Of a DNA stretch of 64,000 nucleotides, positions 40,099-49,744 are shown in pieces. The notes beneath the pieces were generated by a model. It saw only the letters and a program-made list of their open reading frames with translations. It was not told the DNA's origin and searched no databases. Every line of letters starts with the position of its first letter. Position 1 is the first letter of the stretch. The stretch spans positions 186,001-250,000 of the forward strand of contig NC_016454.1 in NCBI RefSeq assembly GCF_000235365.1, read 5' to 3'. This DNA is from Eremothecium cymbalariae DBVPG#7215. Lineage: Eukaryota; Ascomycota; Saccharomycetes; Saccharomycetales; Saccharomycetaceae. The translations under genes were made by a program, and so were the position numbers.

Positions 40099-41433
40099 TA
40101 TAAAACTGCACATGTGGCAAATGCAGGGGCAGTGCGGACTGGAACATCTCATGCATCTGCATGGCGGACTAGGGCTCTGTTTCCGCCTCCTCCACGGTCC
40201 TCCACCCTCCTCTAGGCTCTCCTCCAACCCTCGATTTGCTTAATGTATACGCAAGATCTCTCTGGCCGCCCCCATCCATCCTGCCCCCCTCCCCCCGCGT
40301 CCATCCACCCGTTTCTGTGCGTATGTCGTCATCGCACCCCCAAGTAATTAAACCCGACAGCTCATGTTTGTGGCAGGCAAAAAATCATCATTGCCCTGTT
40401 GGGGCCGAATTGCGCTCTGTTCGCCTTCCGATCTGATGCCGCACTGCAAGTCTCCGGTTTATTGTTTGTTGGCTGCTCGATCGTTTCTTTTTCCCATCCC
40501 AGATCGTCCCTCTCCAACACCCCGCTTCCTCTCGCTTCCTGCCTCTTCGCTCGTCTCTCTTTGTTGTCTGTTTTTTTTCCTTCCAGGCTTCTTTTGGAGA
40601 CCCGTTTCGGTTCACCCTACCAGACGACACATCTCTCAGGTCGGACTAGAACGAGGGCGCTCTCGCTCTCGGGCTTGTCTCCCTGTTGCCTCTTCTGAGG
40701 ACGCGAACGACTCGGTACGTTCGGTCGACTGACAACTTACGGACGTTCTCCTCAGCCACTTTTCGTGACGGTGCGCTGAGCTGCCGCTGTTTTTAAGGCA
40801 GTACCAGCCAACTGAGAAAATAGCACAGCGCAGCACATAGCACAGCTTAGTAATGTTCAATCGGCAAAGCGAATCCCATTGCAAAGGGGTTGGAGCCCGG
40901 AACCCAATGCAGGAGCGAGCGAGCTTTTTTTGGTTCGTTTTGTGGTCTGAATAAAGTGTACGTTTTACGCCGAGACGCGGAGAGCAGCTGTTGCTGGGTG
41001 GCGCACCATCTTCTGTGCAGCCGCGCGCGCAAAGCGACGTACATGATGCAAGAGCCCGCCTGTAACCAGGTAGCCAGTAGCAGTGGTACTGGGAGCGGTG
41101 GTCCTGGTAGTGCGGCGGCGAGGACACAGACGCTCGGTTGTGGATCTAGACTAAACATATAAGGGATAAATTAGGGTGATCTTAATTGCTTGCTACTATA
41201 ATCAGAGTAAGATGGAGAGAAAAAAAGGAGGCGGCGAGGAGGTAGCGACGACGGAGCACAGAAACTCTAGATGCGTTTGATTGATTGATGTGCTTTTTTT
41301 CTGAGAAGGAAAGAGAGAGTCTGTTCCTAATTCCTTGGTGCCAGGCCACGGTCACAGGCTACTGTTTTTCTATTTGAGCTGTCAAATACTAAAGTTTTAG
41401 TGACGAACGCATGACGAAAGGAAAGAACTTAAT

Positions 41434-41470
41434 GGGAGTGTGGGGGTGGGGGTGGGAGTGTGTGGGGGGG
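41434..41470 (+). other. G-run tract, potential quadruplex
   Basis: Five runs of three to seven G (41434-36, 41442-46, 41448-52, 41454-56, 41464-70) separated by T or AGTGT-like spacers, in the SUT1 upstream region. Confidence 0.65.
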
Positions 41471-42028
41471 CGGCCTTATCGGGAGTCCAAAACGGACCAT
41501 ACAAGGTGACGGATGAGATCACTAAGTATCGTGCAGTATGGACATTAGAGGTCTTTTTCCTTTTTTTCTCATTTATCCTTTTCCCAGTTTTTATCAATTT
41601 TTCACCGTGCGAAAACTCGAAAAAGACAATAAATTCCTGTCCTGTGTTTCAAAATGGCAAGTAGCGATTGTTTTATAGTTTGAATCCGTTGACAGAAGGG
41701 AAGGAAGGTACCGAGAACCGGTGAAAAAACTCCAGGTTTTCTTTGTCTTAGTATAATAGGTTATTATAATTGTTTAATGGTGCCTAAGTGTCCGAAGAAG
41801 CAAGTTTGTGGAGGATTTCTTTTTGCAATATTTTTTCGGAAAAATTATTCGAGAGTGCACAGAGTAATGGAGGCGGAGAAGGAAGCATACGGACTAGCGC
41901 CGCGGCCCAGCAGCCCCTACGGTGTTGAGTAACGGGGGTGCTGGTGGTGGTACTAGCACCTCCACACGGCCGCCGCCGCCGCTGGCGCCGCTGCCCGCCG
42001 CTACTGCTACTGCTACTTACCATCAGCT

Positions 42029-42075
42029 CCAGTCCGCTGGCCTCACCACCACCGGTAGTGAGGCCAGCGGGCTGG
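42029..42075 (+). repeat. Long hairpin in the SUT1 upstream region
   Basis: Thirteen perfect pairs (42034-42046 with 42058-42070), then a U-G position (42033/42071) and four more pairs (42029-42032 with 42072-42075), enclosing an 11-nt loop. In RNA all 18 positions would pair. It is GC-rich and hence very stable. Confidence 0.9.
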
Positions 42076-42826
42076 TGCGTCAGAATCTGTGCCATGCATG
42101 TGTAGTAAGCACACGTGGTGGATGTCAGGCGTATTTAACGTATGAGCGTTTCTTCTTTCTTGTTCGAAAGTTCCTTCTCGTCATTACAATTACAGTTTTA
42201 AAGACCTGGGTCTGATCTCGCAAATTTTTAGTTTCACAGCTGCAGCAGGAACATTCGCGATCTGAGTTGGGTTGCTTCCATATATATTAATTGCTGTATA
42301 ATTAAGCATACGGTTTTGGGTCTTACAACTCTTGTTTCGCAAGATTTTTTAATAGGAAAGGGCCTTTTTTGGAGATACAGAATAGAGACCGGCAGACAGA
42401 CAGACAGAGGGTTATTATAATAGTAACAATAATAATAATCGAAAACTGAAAAAAATAGAAAAAAACAACTAAACATAATAATTGTAGGAGGTTCTACTTG
42501 TTTCGGTTACTTAGCTGCTGAAGGGGCCTGTTTTAATCAGCAGGTATACTATATTACTACTACTTCTGTTAGTACTTACTATAGACGAAGCGAGCGGGAT
42601 AGAGGCAGAGGCACAGGCACAGACAGGTTTTGGAATATAAATTTGAAAAGGCCTGGGATAGCTAAGGGGAACGAAAGGGAATATATTAGTCAAGTGATTT
42701 GTTAAGGAAGGTTGAATTTTTGACAAGTTATTGTCGGTTTGTTGGTTAATTTTTTTCAGGTTTTAGCGCCTCTTCCTTAGGTTTAATTCTTTCTATCTTG
42801 AAAAGTTCTGTACGGTTGAAGGTGCC

Positions 42827-43990
42827 ATGTCTTCAAGTATAGCAATTAACAACCATCATGCAGACAAGTCGTTGCCTCCGCTGCTGTTGCTTCCGTCAGT
42901 GATCCATTTTGAGGCGCATCAAGGCCAGTCTGGCGGTGGCGGTGCTGGTTATGACGGTGGTGGAGGTTACGATGGGGCTACGACGCCGACGTCTTCGTAC
43001 GATTCTACTATGTTGCATAATGATAATGACAATGATAATAATAATAATAATAATAAGCCTAGAAGTCCGTATTCTGAAAGTTCCAACACATCCTTAAGTT
43101 TGGAGCGTTTAGCGCTTCTGGCCATTAGTAAGAATGAGCAGTTTTCGAGCTATCCTAATGATTCGTACTATAATCCTCGTTTGTCACAAAAGGTGCTTCT
43201 GCAACAGCAGGGAAGTCAGGAAATGCATGCGGATCATGTTCCCGGCGCTGTTATGGCGGCAGCTGGTGGGGGTGGGGGGGGTCCTGCCTCTATTTCGGGT
43301 GGGCATTCAGACCGTACGACGGTGACATCTTTAGATACCAGAAGTATAACGCCCAATGCTGCCAGATCGGTACTGCATTATGGAGCTTCCTACAATACGC
43401 CGCGTTCCCCTGAGTCCACACGAGGTGTATCTGTCTCACCCCTCATGGCTCACAGTAATACCAATAATGGAGGAGGTGGGTTTCAGTCGTCGGAGGACTG
43501 CCGTCGGACGTCCACTCCGCCACCATCTTCCTCGCACCACCAGGAGCCAACGGTGATCGCTGCTTCTAAATATAAGAGGCAGCGTACTGGTCCCAGCTGT
43601 GATATCTGCCGTTCGAAGAAGATCAAATGTGATGCTACTATTTCGATTTTGTTCCAGGATGCGTCTGTGACGAGTCTGTTTAACAATCTTTTACACTCAG
43701 AGGTTGATATAGGAGAGCTTGGAATGGACTGGGTCAGCCAGATCCCGGAGGACATAAAGCAGGCTCTCTTAACAAAGGAGTTAACACTACTCAAACACGT
43801 TGATAAGCTTATTGCGTTCAAACCGTGTACCTCTTGTTTTAGGAGGAAAAACTGTTTCTGCACTTTCAGCAAGGGTTTTACCAGGGCAGACATTAACGTC
43901 TTTACAAACTTATGCATCAAGTCCGGTCAAAGGGATTCTATTGATCAATTTAACCTGAACGATTATAGAAATTGTGGTTACCAGATATGA
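42827..43990 (+). CDS. SUT1: SUT1/SUT2-type Zn2Cys6 transcription factor
   Basis: Fungal regulator of sterol uptake, hypoxic genes and filamentous growth. The N-half is low-complexity (Gly, Asn/Asp and Ser runs). The DNA-binding part begins at KYKRQRTGPSCDICRSKKIK and CDATIS, the first half of a zinc cluster with its basic KKIKCD. About 70 residues later comes the second half, CTSCFRRKNCFCTFSKGF, followed by the Sut signature TRADINVF. The split cluster is typical of Sut1 and Sut2, not of ordinary Zn2Cys6 proteins. The length of 387 exceeds the 299 of Sut1 and 268 of Sut2 because of the N-terminal low-complexity part. It corresponds to YGL162W and YPR009W together, next to RAD54 and YIP5. The ATG at 42827 is the first. 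Confidence 0.93.
   Translation: MSSSIAINNHHADKSLPPLLLLPSVIHFEAHQGQSGGGGAGYDGGGGYDGATTPTSSYDSTMLHNDNDNDNNNNNNKPRSPYSESSNTSLSLERLALLAISKNEQFSSYPNDSYYNPRLSQKVLLQQQGSQEMHADHVPGAVMAAAGGGGGGPASISGGHSDRTTVTSLDTRSITPNAARSVLHYGASYNTPRSPESTRGVSVSPLMAHSNTNNGGGGFQSSEDCRRTSTPPPSSSHHQEPTVIAASKYKRQRTGPSCDICRSKKIKCDATISILFQDASVTSLFNNLLHSEVDIGELGMDWVSQIPEDIKQALLTKELTLLKHVDKLIAFKPCTSCFRRKNCFCTFSKGFTRADINVFTNLCIKSGQRDSIDQFNLNDYRNCGYQI
43018..43057 (+). repeat. GAT/AAT codon repeat in SUT1
   Basis: Runs of GAT, GAC and AAT codons give an Asp/Asn stretch likely to vary in length. Confidence 0.75.
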
Positions 43991-44194
43991 GAGTAGATTA
44001 CCACCGGAGGGGACGAACATGTATATATGTATATGTATGCATATGTATGTATATTATCAATTAAAAAATGAAAATGAAAATGAAGAACACTAAATACATC
44101 CTGAAACAATATCTTGAGGGGATTAGATATTCTTTCCCCCTCTTTTACACACACTAATACCGTACATATAAGGCTAGGCCCGCGATCCGTTCGA

Positions 44195-44977
44195 TTAGAA
44201 TATCATGTGTCTCACTCCAATCACAAATACAAAATGCAATACAACCATAGCTATAGAAACAGCTTGTTTCTTAGATAATTCGTTCAAATCGTCCTGGATC
44301 TGTTTGTAAATAATACCAAATCCATATGCTCCGCCTACAGCTGTAAGCAACCATTCAACTAACGCATTCCACCCCTTCGGTAAGAGGCTTGTTAAAACAC
44401 TAACTAGTGCCAAAGGTATCCAAACAACGCAGCTAAGACCATACCACTGTATCAGCTCTACTGCGCCTAAGTTCTCGTTAAACACGTATGTGACTACAGC
44501 CTTCAATATTAAGGGAACAGCAACCACGTACCCTGTAAACAAAAAGAATACCCCCAGCAACACAGTGTACGTTCCTTTATCGTCACTTATCTTACTTCCT
44601 GCAATCATGTGTTCCACCAGCTGCTTACCGCCATACGATATATAAAGACTGACAACAACACTGATAATCACCCATATCGTAGAGTACACCTCAATGTTGG
44701 CGTTAGGACCTAGCTCCGCACTGTGCACCTTACCAAACATTACGCTTGTCGCAATCTTGTGATAAAGCTGCTCACTAGTTATCTGATAGTACGGAGCAAG
44801 TGCATTAAACAACCCCCTTTTCTGCACTTCATTCTTCGTCTGATCTGCACTACTATATCCACCAGTGATCCCCTCAACCCCGGTATCACCGGTAGAAGCG
44901 TTGAAGTTTGGCTCATCATCAACAGAGAAGAGGATATCGTCCTCAGGATCGACAGTGGTATACTTGCTATGGCTCAT
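44195..44977 (-). CDS. YIP5: YIP5, Yip1-family Golgi membrane protein
   Basis: Multi-pass protein of the Yip1 domain family, which binds prenylated Rab GTPases (Ypt1, Ypt31) in Golgi traffic. The N-terminal 80 residues are polar and cytosolic (SKYTTVDPEDDILFSVDDEP). The domain then starts with a typical APYYQITSEQLYHKI segment and is followed by five hydrophobic segments, among them IWVIISVVVSLYISY, YTVLLGVFFLFTGYVVAVPL, WYGLSCVVWIPLALVSVL and a final VSIAMVVLHFVFVIGVRHMI. The 260 residues are fewer than the 310 of S. cerevisiae, with a shorter N-terminus. It corresponds to YGL161C and is convergent with SUT1, as in S. cerevisiae. The ATG at 44975-44977 is the first in frame. Confidence 0.9.
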   Translation of the reverse strand: MSHSKYTTVDPEDDILFSVDDEPNFNASTGDTGVEGITGGYSSADQTKNEVQKRGLFNALAPYYQITSEQLYHKIATSVMFGKVHSAELGPNANIEVYSTIWVIISVVVSLYISYGGKQLVEHMIAGSKISDDKGTYTVLLGVFFLFTGYVVAVPLILKAVVTYVFNENLGAVELIQWYGLSCVVWIPLALVSVLTSLLPKGWNALVEWLLTAVGGAYGFGIIYKQIQDDLNELSKKQAVSIAMVVLHFVFVIGVRHMIF

Positions 44978-45183
44978 AGAATCACTAATCTGTTATTCGC
45001 CTCCTTATATATTATCTGATGCTCTTGAAAATCAGCCAAAAGTCGATCAGCTGCTTAAACAATGCCTGTCAATGCACATACCTTGCGTTAAAAGAGCAAT
45101 ACCAACTTGAACATAACCAGTTCCATCTTGAAACAAGAGAAAACTAATATCTCCTCCTGTATGAGGAGATAAGTAAAAAAGAG

Positions 45184-45254
45184 TGCGCAAGCCCGGAATC
45201 GAACCGGGGGCCCAACGATGGCAACGTTGGATTTTACCACTAAACCACTTGCGC
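45184..45254 (-). tRNA. tRNA-Gly(GCC), second copy
   Basis: 71 nt, identical base for base to the copy at 29738-29808 but on the opposite strand. Anticodon GCC, no intron; a T run lies downstream on the minus strand (plus-strand AAAAAA around 45175-45180). Confidence 0.98.
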
Positions 45255-46627
45255 GCGAAGTTGTATCTCAACCCCTGACTTTGTGTTAAGACAGCCACAA
45301 GTATAGTTATTCTGACACGTGATTTGAAGTTCATAAGATCTGCAAATCATAATATACACATATATGTATGCCTGCATGTATGAACATGTAAATGGGAAGA
45401 AGGGGAAAGAATAAATATCAGTGTGGCAAAGAGTTTCCTGCAGTCTTTTTGGCCAGCTGTTAATTTTTTTAGGCTTTGAAAACTATAACTTGTTAATTGC
45501 TTCAGTCGATGAATCATTTGTGTGACATATGACAGTTTGGTAACAACAGGCAATCTTTTATGTGAGGCAGCACGTCTGTAAGCAAGTGTAAAAGCTGTTA
45601 CTTAAGGCAAATATGATTCACCCTAGCAATATAGAGAAGTAGAAAGATTAAAAACGATAAAAAGTGATAAAAAAAGGCATTTAATTTGGTCTTAAATTTT
45701 TTGGAAGCGCCAAGTGGGTATATTTAGTTAGTTAATGATTCATGACGCTTTTGACATGTGTTAAAAAGAAATATAAGTAGGACTAGAAGTAGAAATAGAG
45801 ATAGAAGCAGAAATAGAAATTCCGAAAAAAATATGCAATTGGTAGTGTCCTATGAAAGATAGCGAATAACTCCGATTACTACCGCTCTTAGCGGTTGGTC
45901 AATGTTGCCCGAGTAAAGCAGCTGTCAATTATCTTATTTTCAATAATGCATCGCCATGCAGTGCGATTGAATTGTTTAAGGCGCGATTTTTTGTACTGCA
46001 TAGACTTAGGTTATTTGATTTACAGTCACTAGGGTAGTTTATAGGTTTGGGTTCACTCTAGGCAAGCCTGATGAGGTCCGCTAAGCTCCGTCTGTAGGAA
46101 CTGGTGTAGCTTGTCGATTTGTAATAAATAAAACTTAGAATTCCGAAAAAGATTTGGAAAGACCTCAGACGAGGAGGAGGAGAAGGGATGGGTTTAATGT
46201 ACGAAGTTATTCTTTCCTATATGGAAGGGAGGCGGTCTACACCTACATCTATAACACACGGCTTAGAGTAAACATCTATTGCGGTGTTACACGCCTTATC
46301 GTCTCAATTGGTTATCATAGAATATAAAACGGCAGGAACTGACCTAAACTATAGAAAGCACACATCTTCTTATAGTTAGATGCAAGCGGTGCCTTCACAA
46401 GCACCGCTAGATAAAACGGTGCTCATTGGCCCCCTGGACTATTTTTTTGTCTTCCACAGCAAAAATATCGAACGTTTAATACGTATGTGTGTATCTTTCC
46501 GTTCGCAAATATTCAACATTTAGGCAAGTGCTGTGTGCAACTAAAATGAAAACCGCTACCAGCCCCCCGCCCCCTACCACCTTCGTAATCGGGGCTGTAC
46601 TTCGCTATATCCTAAACCCGTCATGGC
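45255..46627. other. 1.4-kb interval without a recognised gene
   Basis: AT-rich. It contains a purine-rich imperfect repeat (AGAAATAG-like units, about 45785-45823) and, at 46385-46423, a set of three mutually complementary segments followed by a T7 run at 46442-46448. No tRNA or known snoRNA could be recognised. Confidence 0.45.
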
Positions 46628-47197
46628 CTACTCCAAACGTAATAACGATTGGTATACTTTAGACATATTAATCAGGTCCTGTATGTCTGAAATATTTTCT
46701 ATGTACGCCTTAAATTCCAGATCCTCAATTTGGCAGACCTTTTCATTGAAAACACGCCTGCATTTCTCTATCAGTTCAATATGATATTTGAACACATCAT
46801 CTCGCAATAACTTCACAACCTGCGCTAACGAATTTTCATGGTAACCAAGTAACCTAGATGTTTCTCTATTCAGCATCGACTTCTGGTCTAAAACGGCCCT
46901 TAGCCTTTTGTTCTGCTCCCAAACATATTCCAAGTTAATGCCTTCTTCTCCATTCCCTTCGCACTCGATCCCCCGTCGTTTTAGAAAAATATCAAAAACA
47001 CGCACATCCTTAGCATAGTCTTTTGGAGAAACGCTCTGATGCATCCTATTCGCCAAAACATCGATCTCTCTGAGTAACTTATTCCGTTCTTGCTTGTTCT
47101 TGTTCAACAGCTCCGACAGGTTTTGAACCAGATCATACAGATTCTTTAGATTTTCCGTCTGAGGGTTCATAAACATAACATGAGGTTCTTGCTCCAT
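46628..47197 (-). CDS. Unrecognised coiled-coil protein
   Basis: 189 residues from the ATG at 47195-47197 (the frame is open further upstream but has no ATG). I do not recognise the family. The protein is helical and charged: NLYDLVQNLSELLNKNKQER, then NKLLREIDVLANRMHQ forms a coiled coil near the N-terminus, a middle segment reads VRVFDIFLKRRG, and further helices follow (VWEQNKRLRAVLDQKSMLNR, YHIELIEKCRRVFNEKV). There is no signal sequence or membrane segment. The general look resembles small kinetochore or spindle-pole subunits, but no motif proves it. It is divergent from REC8, sharing a 299-bp promoter with a URS1 core, so a meiotic role is conceivable. A real gene is likely because of length, composition and the clean intergenic spacing. 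Confidence 0.75.
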   Translation of the reverse strand: MEQEPHVMFMNPQTENLKNLYDLVQNLSELLNKNKQERNKLLREIDVLANRMHQSVSPKDYAKDVRVFDIFLKRRGIECEGNGEEGINLEYVWEQNKRLRAVLDQKSMLNRETSRLLGYHENSLAQVVKLLRDDVFKYHIELIEKCRRVFNEKVCQIEDLEFKAYIENISDIQDLINMSKVYQSLLRLE

Positions 47198-47393
47198 TTC
47201 TGCCTTATTTTCATACAACCATAAACTCAATTCCCGCGCCCATATACCTACTGGAACATATATCCTTCCATTTGACGACCATTTCTTTAATCAACGCTCA
47301 ATTTGAAATATTCTTTAAATATTGCCTAAATCACCTTCGTTAATAATGATCTTTAACTGCCCTTAATCGAGGTGGCGTCTGATTTACAACATG

Positions 47394-47401
47394 GGCGGCT
47401 A
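47394..47401 (+). promoter_or_regulatory. URS1 core (Ume6 site) before REC8
   Basis: GGCGGCTA is a perfect core of the meiotic URS1 element (TCGGCGGCTA), 96 bp before the REC8 ATG. Ume6 represses early meiotic genes through it in vegetative cells and takes part in their induction by Ime1. Confidence 0.65.
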
Positions 47402-47496
47402 ACACGTTCAAAACGGAGTTGTTTCCAAACTTCAAACCACTACTTGTTTATTTTACGTGTTTATCAGCTGGGTTAAGGACTTTATAACACATAAGG

Positions 47497-49446
47497 ATGG
47501 CACCCTATCCTTCTATTTTGCTTCAGTACGAGGATGGTAATCGTAATGGTCAATCAGGAATTTCTATTGCGTGGTTGTTGTCGAATTTTGGATCTTCAGC
47601 TGCAACAGTAACGTCAGTCGCGTCGAATGGTGGTCTAACCGGGTCTAAATGTAAGAAAAAAGATATTATCAATTTATCGATTCCAGATACCTGTCAGGTT
47701 ATCTCGAAGACTGGGGTCGAGATGCCTTTGCGGTTCAGTTCGAATTTGCTTTATGGGGTTACGGTGTGTTATTCTAAGAAGACAGATTTCATTCTTTCCG
47801 ATGTGGTGCAAATCAAGGGTCAGTTGCAAAGAAAGTTATTTGGTTTGGAATCACAGTTGAGGCAGAACCGGGGTGTTGCAATGGAGGGGAGGCAGAAGGA
47901 GGTTGTTGGAGCGCAGGAGTTTTTGAATGATGATCCGTTGTTTGATATTGGACAATGGTGTAATTTAAGGTTTGATGTTGGAAACGACAACGGGGAGAGA
48001 CAGAAGAAGGAGATTAAACAACAGGACTTTTTACAGGAGGTTAATAATAACGACGAGTCGTTTTTGGACAATAGATCAGTTGCTGGGGGTGGCAGGATGA
48101 GAACGATGGATGACGATTTGGGGTCGATTGATATGGACTTGAACTTCGATATTGACGATTTGGTAAGTGACGATGGTGGGCGTCAAGATGAGTTGGGGTC
48201 TGAGACAAGTGATGAAAATTCTAAATTCGAGTTAAATTTTAATGATCCATTTAGCAATGAGCACGATAAGCTTCCAGATGTGATGGAGGGGTCCTTGTTA
48301 CAGGAGGAGAACAATGAAACAACTTCTTCAGTAAAGAGGCCATTTGGAGAGGGGGAAGACATGGACAGTGAGGATGGTGATGCCGCTAATAATACTACAT
48401 CCGAGTCAAACCCAAAAAGGAAGATGGCGAAGCACAATGCTGTTGTTTTTGGAAGGATAGTACATGATGAGAAGATAGGTCTATTAACCGACACGCTAAG
48501 GGCGAATCATAAAGACTACGTTGAACTAATGGAAGTACAAAATAGTAAAACAGGTGGAGCTGGCACTAAAAATGACACTATGACATGGAAAGATCTCTTA
48601 TTTCTTAACAGTCAACCAGCTTTTTTACAAAAAGCGTATCAAAACTTGCTGGATCCAGATCACGAGGAAAGCGGCACTCTATACTTTGAAAGAGGTAGAT
48701 CATTAGCCCATGTTTACTCTTCTCTCTCTTCCTCGAGATCCAGCAGTGTTATGAGTACTGAGCAAGGTAGAAGAATGGCTCCTAATCTGGAAACTACAAG
48801 AAGATCTAGCCAAAGCGATGCTCACGCTAACTTTTTACCTGTGTTCTTAGAAGATGAACCATTTCCGGAAGACTACAACTTTGGAGGTGATGACGAAGGT
48901 TTTCAAAACGAAAACTTCATGAACACTAATTTATTGCCCTCCAGCATTGGACGTATTTCAAGCAGATATAGTACAGCAGATTCAGGTGAGCAGGTAGAAA
49001 TATTACGTAATGCGGTGAACATCCAAGGGAGGTCCATGACTACCAAAAGAACCGGCACCGATTCATCACAGCACAGTGACAGCTCATATCAACAAGCTGT
49101 TTCTTTGGGTTCAGACATATCCAAAGGACAGCCCATAGTCCTGGACGAACAAAATAGAAAGTTCTATGCTTATATCAAAGAAAGAGCGGACTTTGTTGGA
49201 AAGACAACCAGATCACATCCACCATTTCACAAAAAATTGTTATTTGAGGACTTAATTCCAAGCAAAATATCCCAACAAGAAGCAGATAATCCTCATGAGT
49301 TTAAACCAGTTAGCAAACGAATTGCAGCGACAGCGTTTTTGTCACTATTAAATCTAGCTTCAAAGGAACTAATTCAATTAGAGACTTTTGAATTGGAAAA
49401 CAAATGTGAAGTTATGAAAGGAGATGATGTTATAATATATTGCTAG
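47497..49446 (+). CDS. REC8: REC8, meiotic cohesin kleisin
   Basis: Meiosis-specific alpha-kleisin that closes the Smc1-Smc3 ring and is cleaved by separase. The N-terminal domain matches Rec8 in spacing and detail: GISIAWLLSNFGSS, the conserved IPDTCQVISKTGVEMPLRFS segment, then SNLLYGVTVCYSKKTDFILS. The middle is acidic and Ser-rich, with candidate separase and kinase regions (DDLGSIDMDLNFDIDDLVSD). The C-terminal winged helix is RIAATAFLSLLNLASKELIQ, followed by LETFELENKCEV. The 649 residues agree with S. cerevisiae Rec8 (680). The rival Scc1/Mcd1 is less likely because of the Rec8-type N-terminus and the URS1 core. It corresponds to YPR007C. Confidence 0.93.
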   Translation: MAPYPSILLQYEDGNRNGQSGISIAWLLSNFGSSAATVTSVASNGGLTGSKCKKKDIINLSIPDTCQVISKTGVEMPLRFSSNLLYGVTVCYSKKTDFILSDVVQIKGQLQRKLFGLESQLRQNRGVAMEGRQKEVVGAQEFLNDDPLFDIGQWCNLRFDVGNDNGERQKKEIKQQDFLQEVNNNDESFLDNRSVAGGGRMRTMDDDLGSIDMDLNFDIDDLVSDDGGRQDELGSETSDENSKFELNFNDPFSNEHDKLPDVMEGSLLQEENNETTSSVKRPFGEGEDMDSEDGDAANNTTSESNPKRKMAKHNAVVFGRIVHDEKIGLLTDTLRANHKDYVELMEVQNSKTGGAGTKNDTMTWKDLLFLNSQPAFLQKAYQNLLDPDHEESGTLYFERGRSLAHVYSSLSSSRSSSVMSTEQGRRMAPNLETTRRSSQSDAHANFLPVFLEDEPFPEDYNFGGDDEGFQNENFMNTNLLPSSIGRISSRYSTADSGEQVEILRNAVNIQGRSMTTKRTGTDSSQHSDSSYQQAVSLGSDISKGQPIVLDEQNRKFYAYIKERADFVGKTTRSHPPFHKKLLFEDLIPSKISQQEADNPHEFKPVSKRIAATAFLSLLNLASKELIQLETFELENKCEVMKGDDVIIYC

Positions 49447-49744
49447 AAGGAAGGAAAGGCTTGGTTATTTCGATGTTTTTTGTTTTTGTTTTTATTTTTG
49501 CAATGTTGTATTTTTTACAGCATAATCGCTAGTGTTTCTGTTATAAATTTCTAATATCTAATTCGCTTTCCCAACGTTATAATATTTTTTTTCGCTTTTC
49601 TGTCGTTAGACATCGTTTTAAAAGTGGACTTTCCCTTTCTAGATCCAAAATCTATTCTAAGTACATAAATTTAATTATTTGGCATTTTTATAAAACATGA
49701 ATAACTTAAAAAGGAACAGGACATTTAGCAAGGTAGCACATTTA

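Larger units (their letters stand above)
39500..42826. other. 3.3-kb gene-free interval between RAD54 and SUT1
   Basis: The longest interval without a recognisable gene. It is GC-rich and pyrimidine-biased on the plus strand to about 41.1 kb, then mixed, then AT-rich close to SUT1. It holds three Reb1-type sites, a G-run tract at 41434-41470, a strong hairpin at 42029-42075 and GCC/TAC short repeats near 41970-42015. Open frames up to about 160 codons occur, but none has a protein-like composition or a recognisable domain. Probably an extended SUT1 promoter and leader, possibly with a noncoding RNA. Confidence 0.5.

Noticed and set aside
42908..43100. Alternative reading frames within SUT1
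   Set aside because: They are products of the GAT/AAT and GGT repeats and have no independent support.
45255..45290. Short likeness (TTGTATCTCAA) to the Ty3 sigma LTR start beside the minus-strand tRNA-Gly
   Set aside because: Only about 11 bases agree and the position relative to the tRNA is wrong for Ty3 insertion (normally 16-19 bp upstream).
46064..46080. TGATGA resembling a snoRNA C box
   Set aside because: No D box CTGA within about 250 nt downstream and no terminal stem, so it does not make a C/D RNA.
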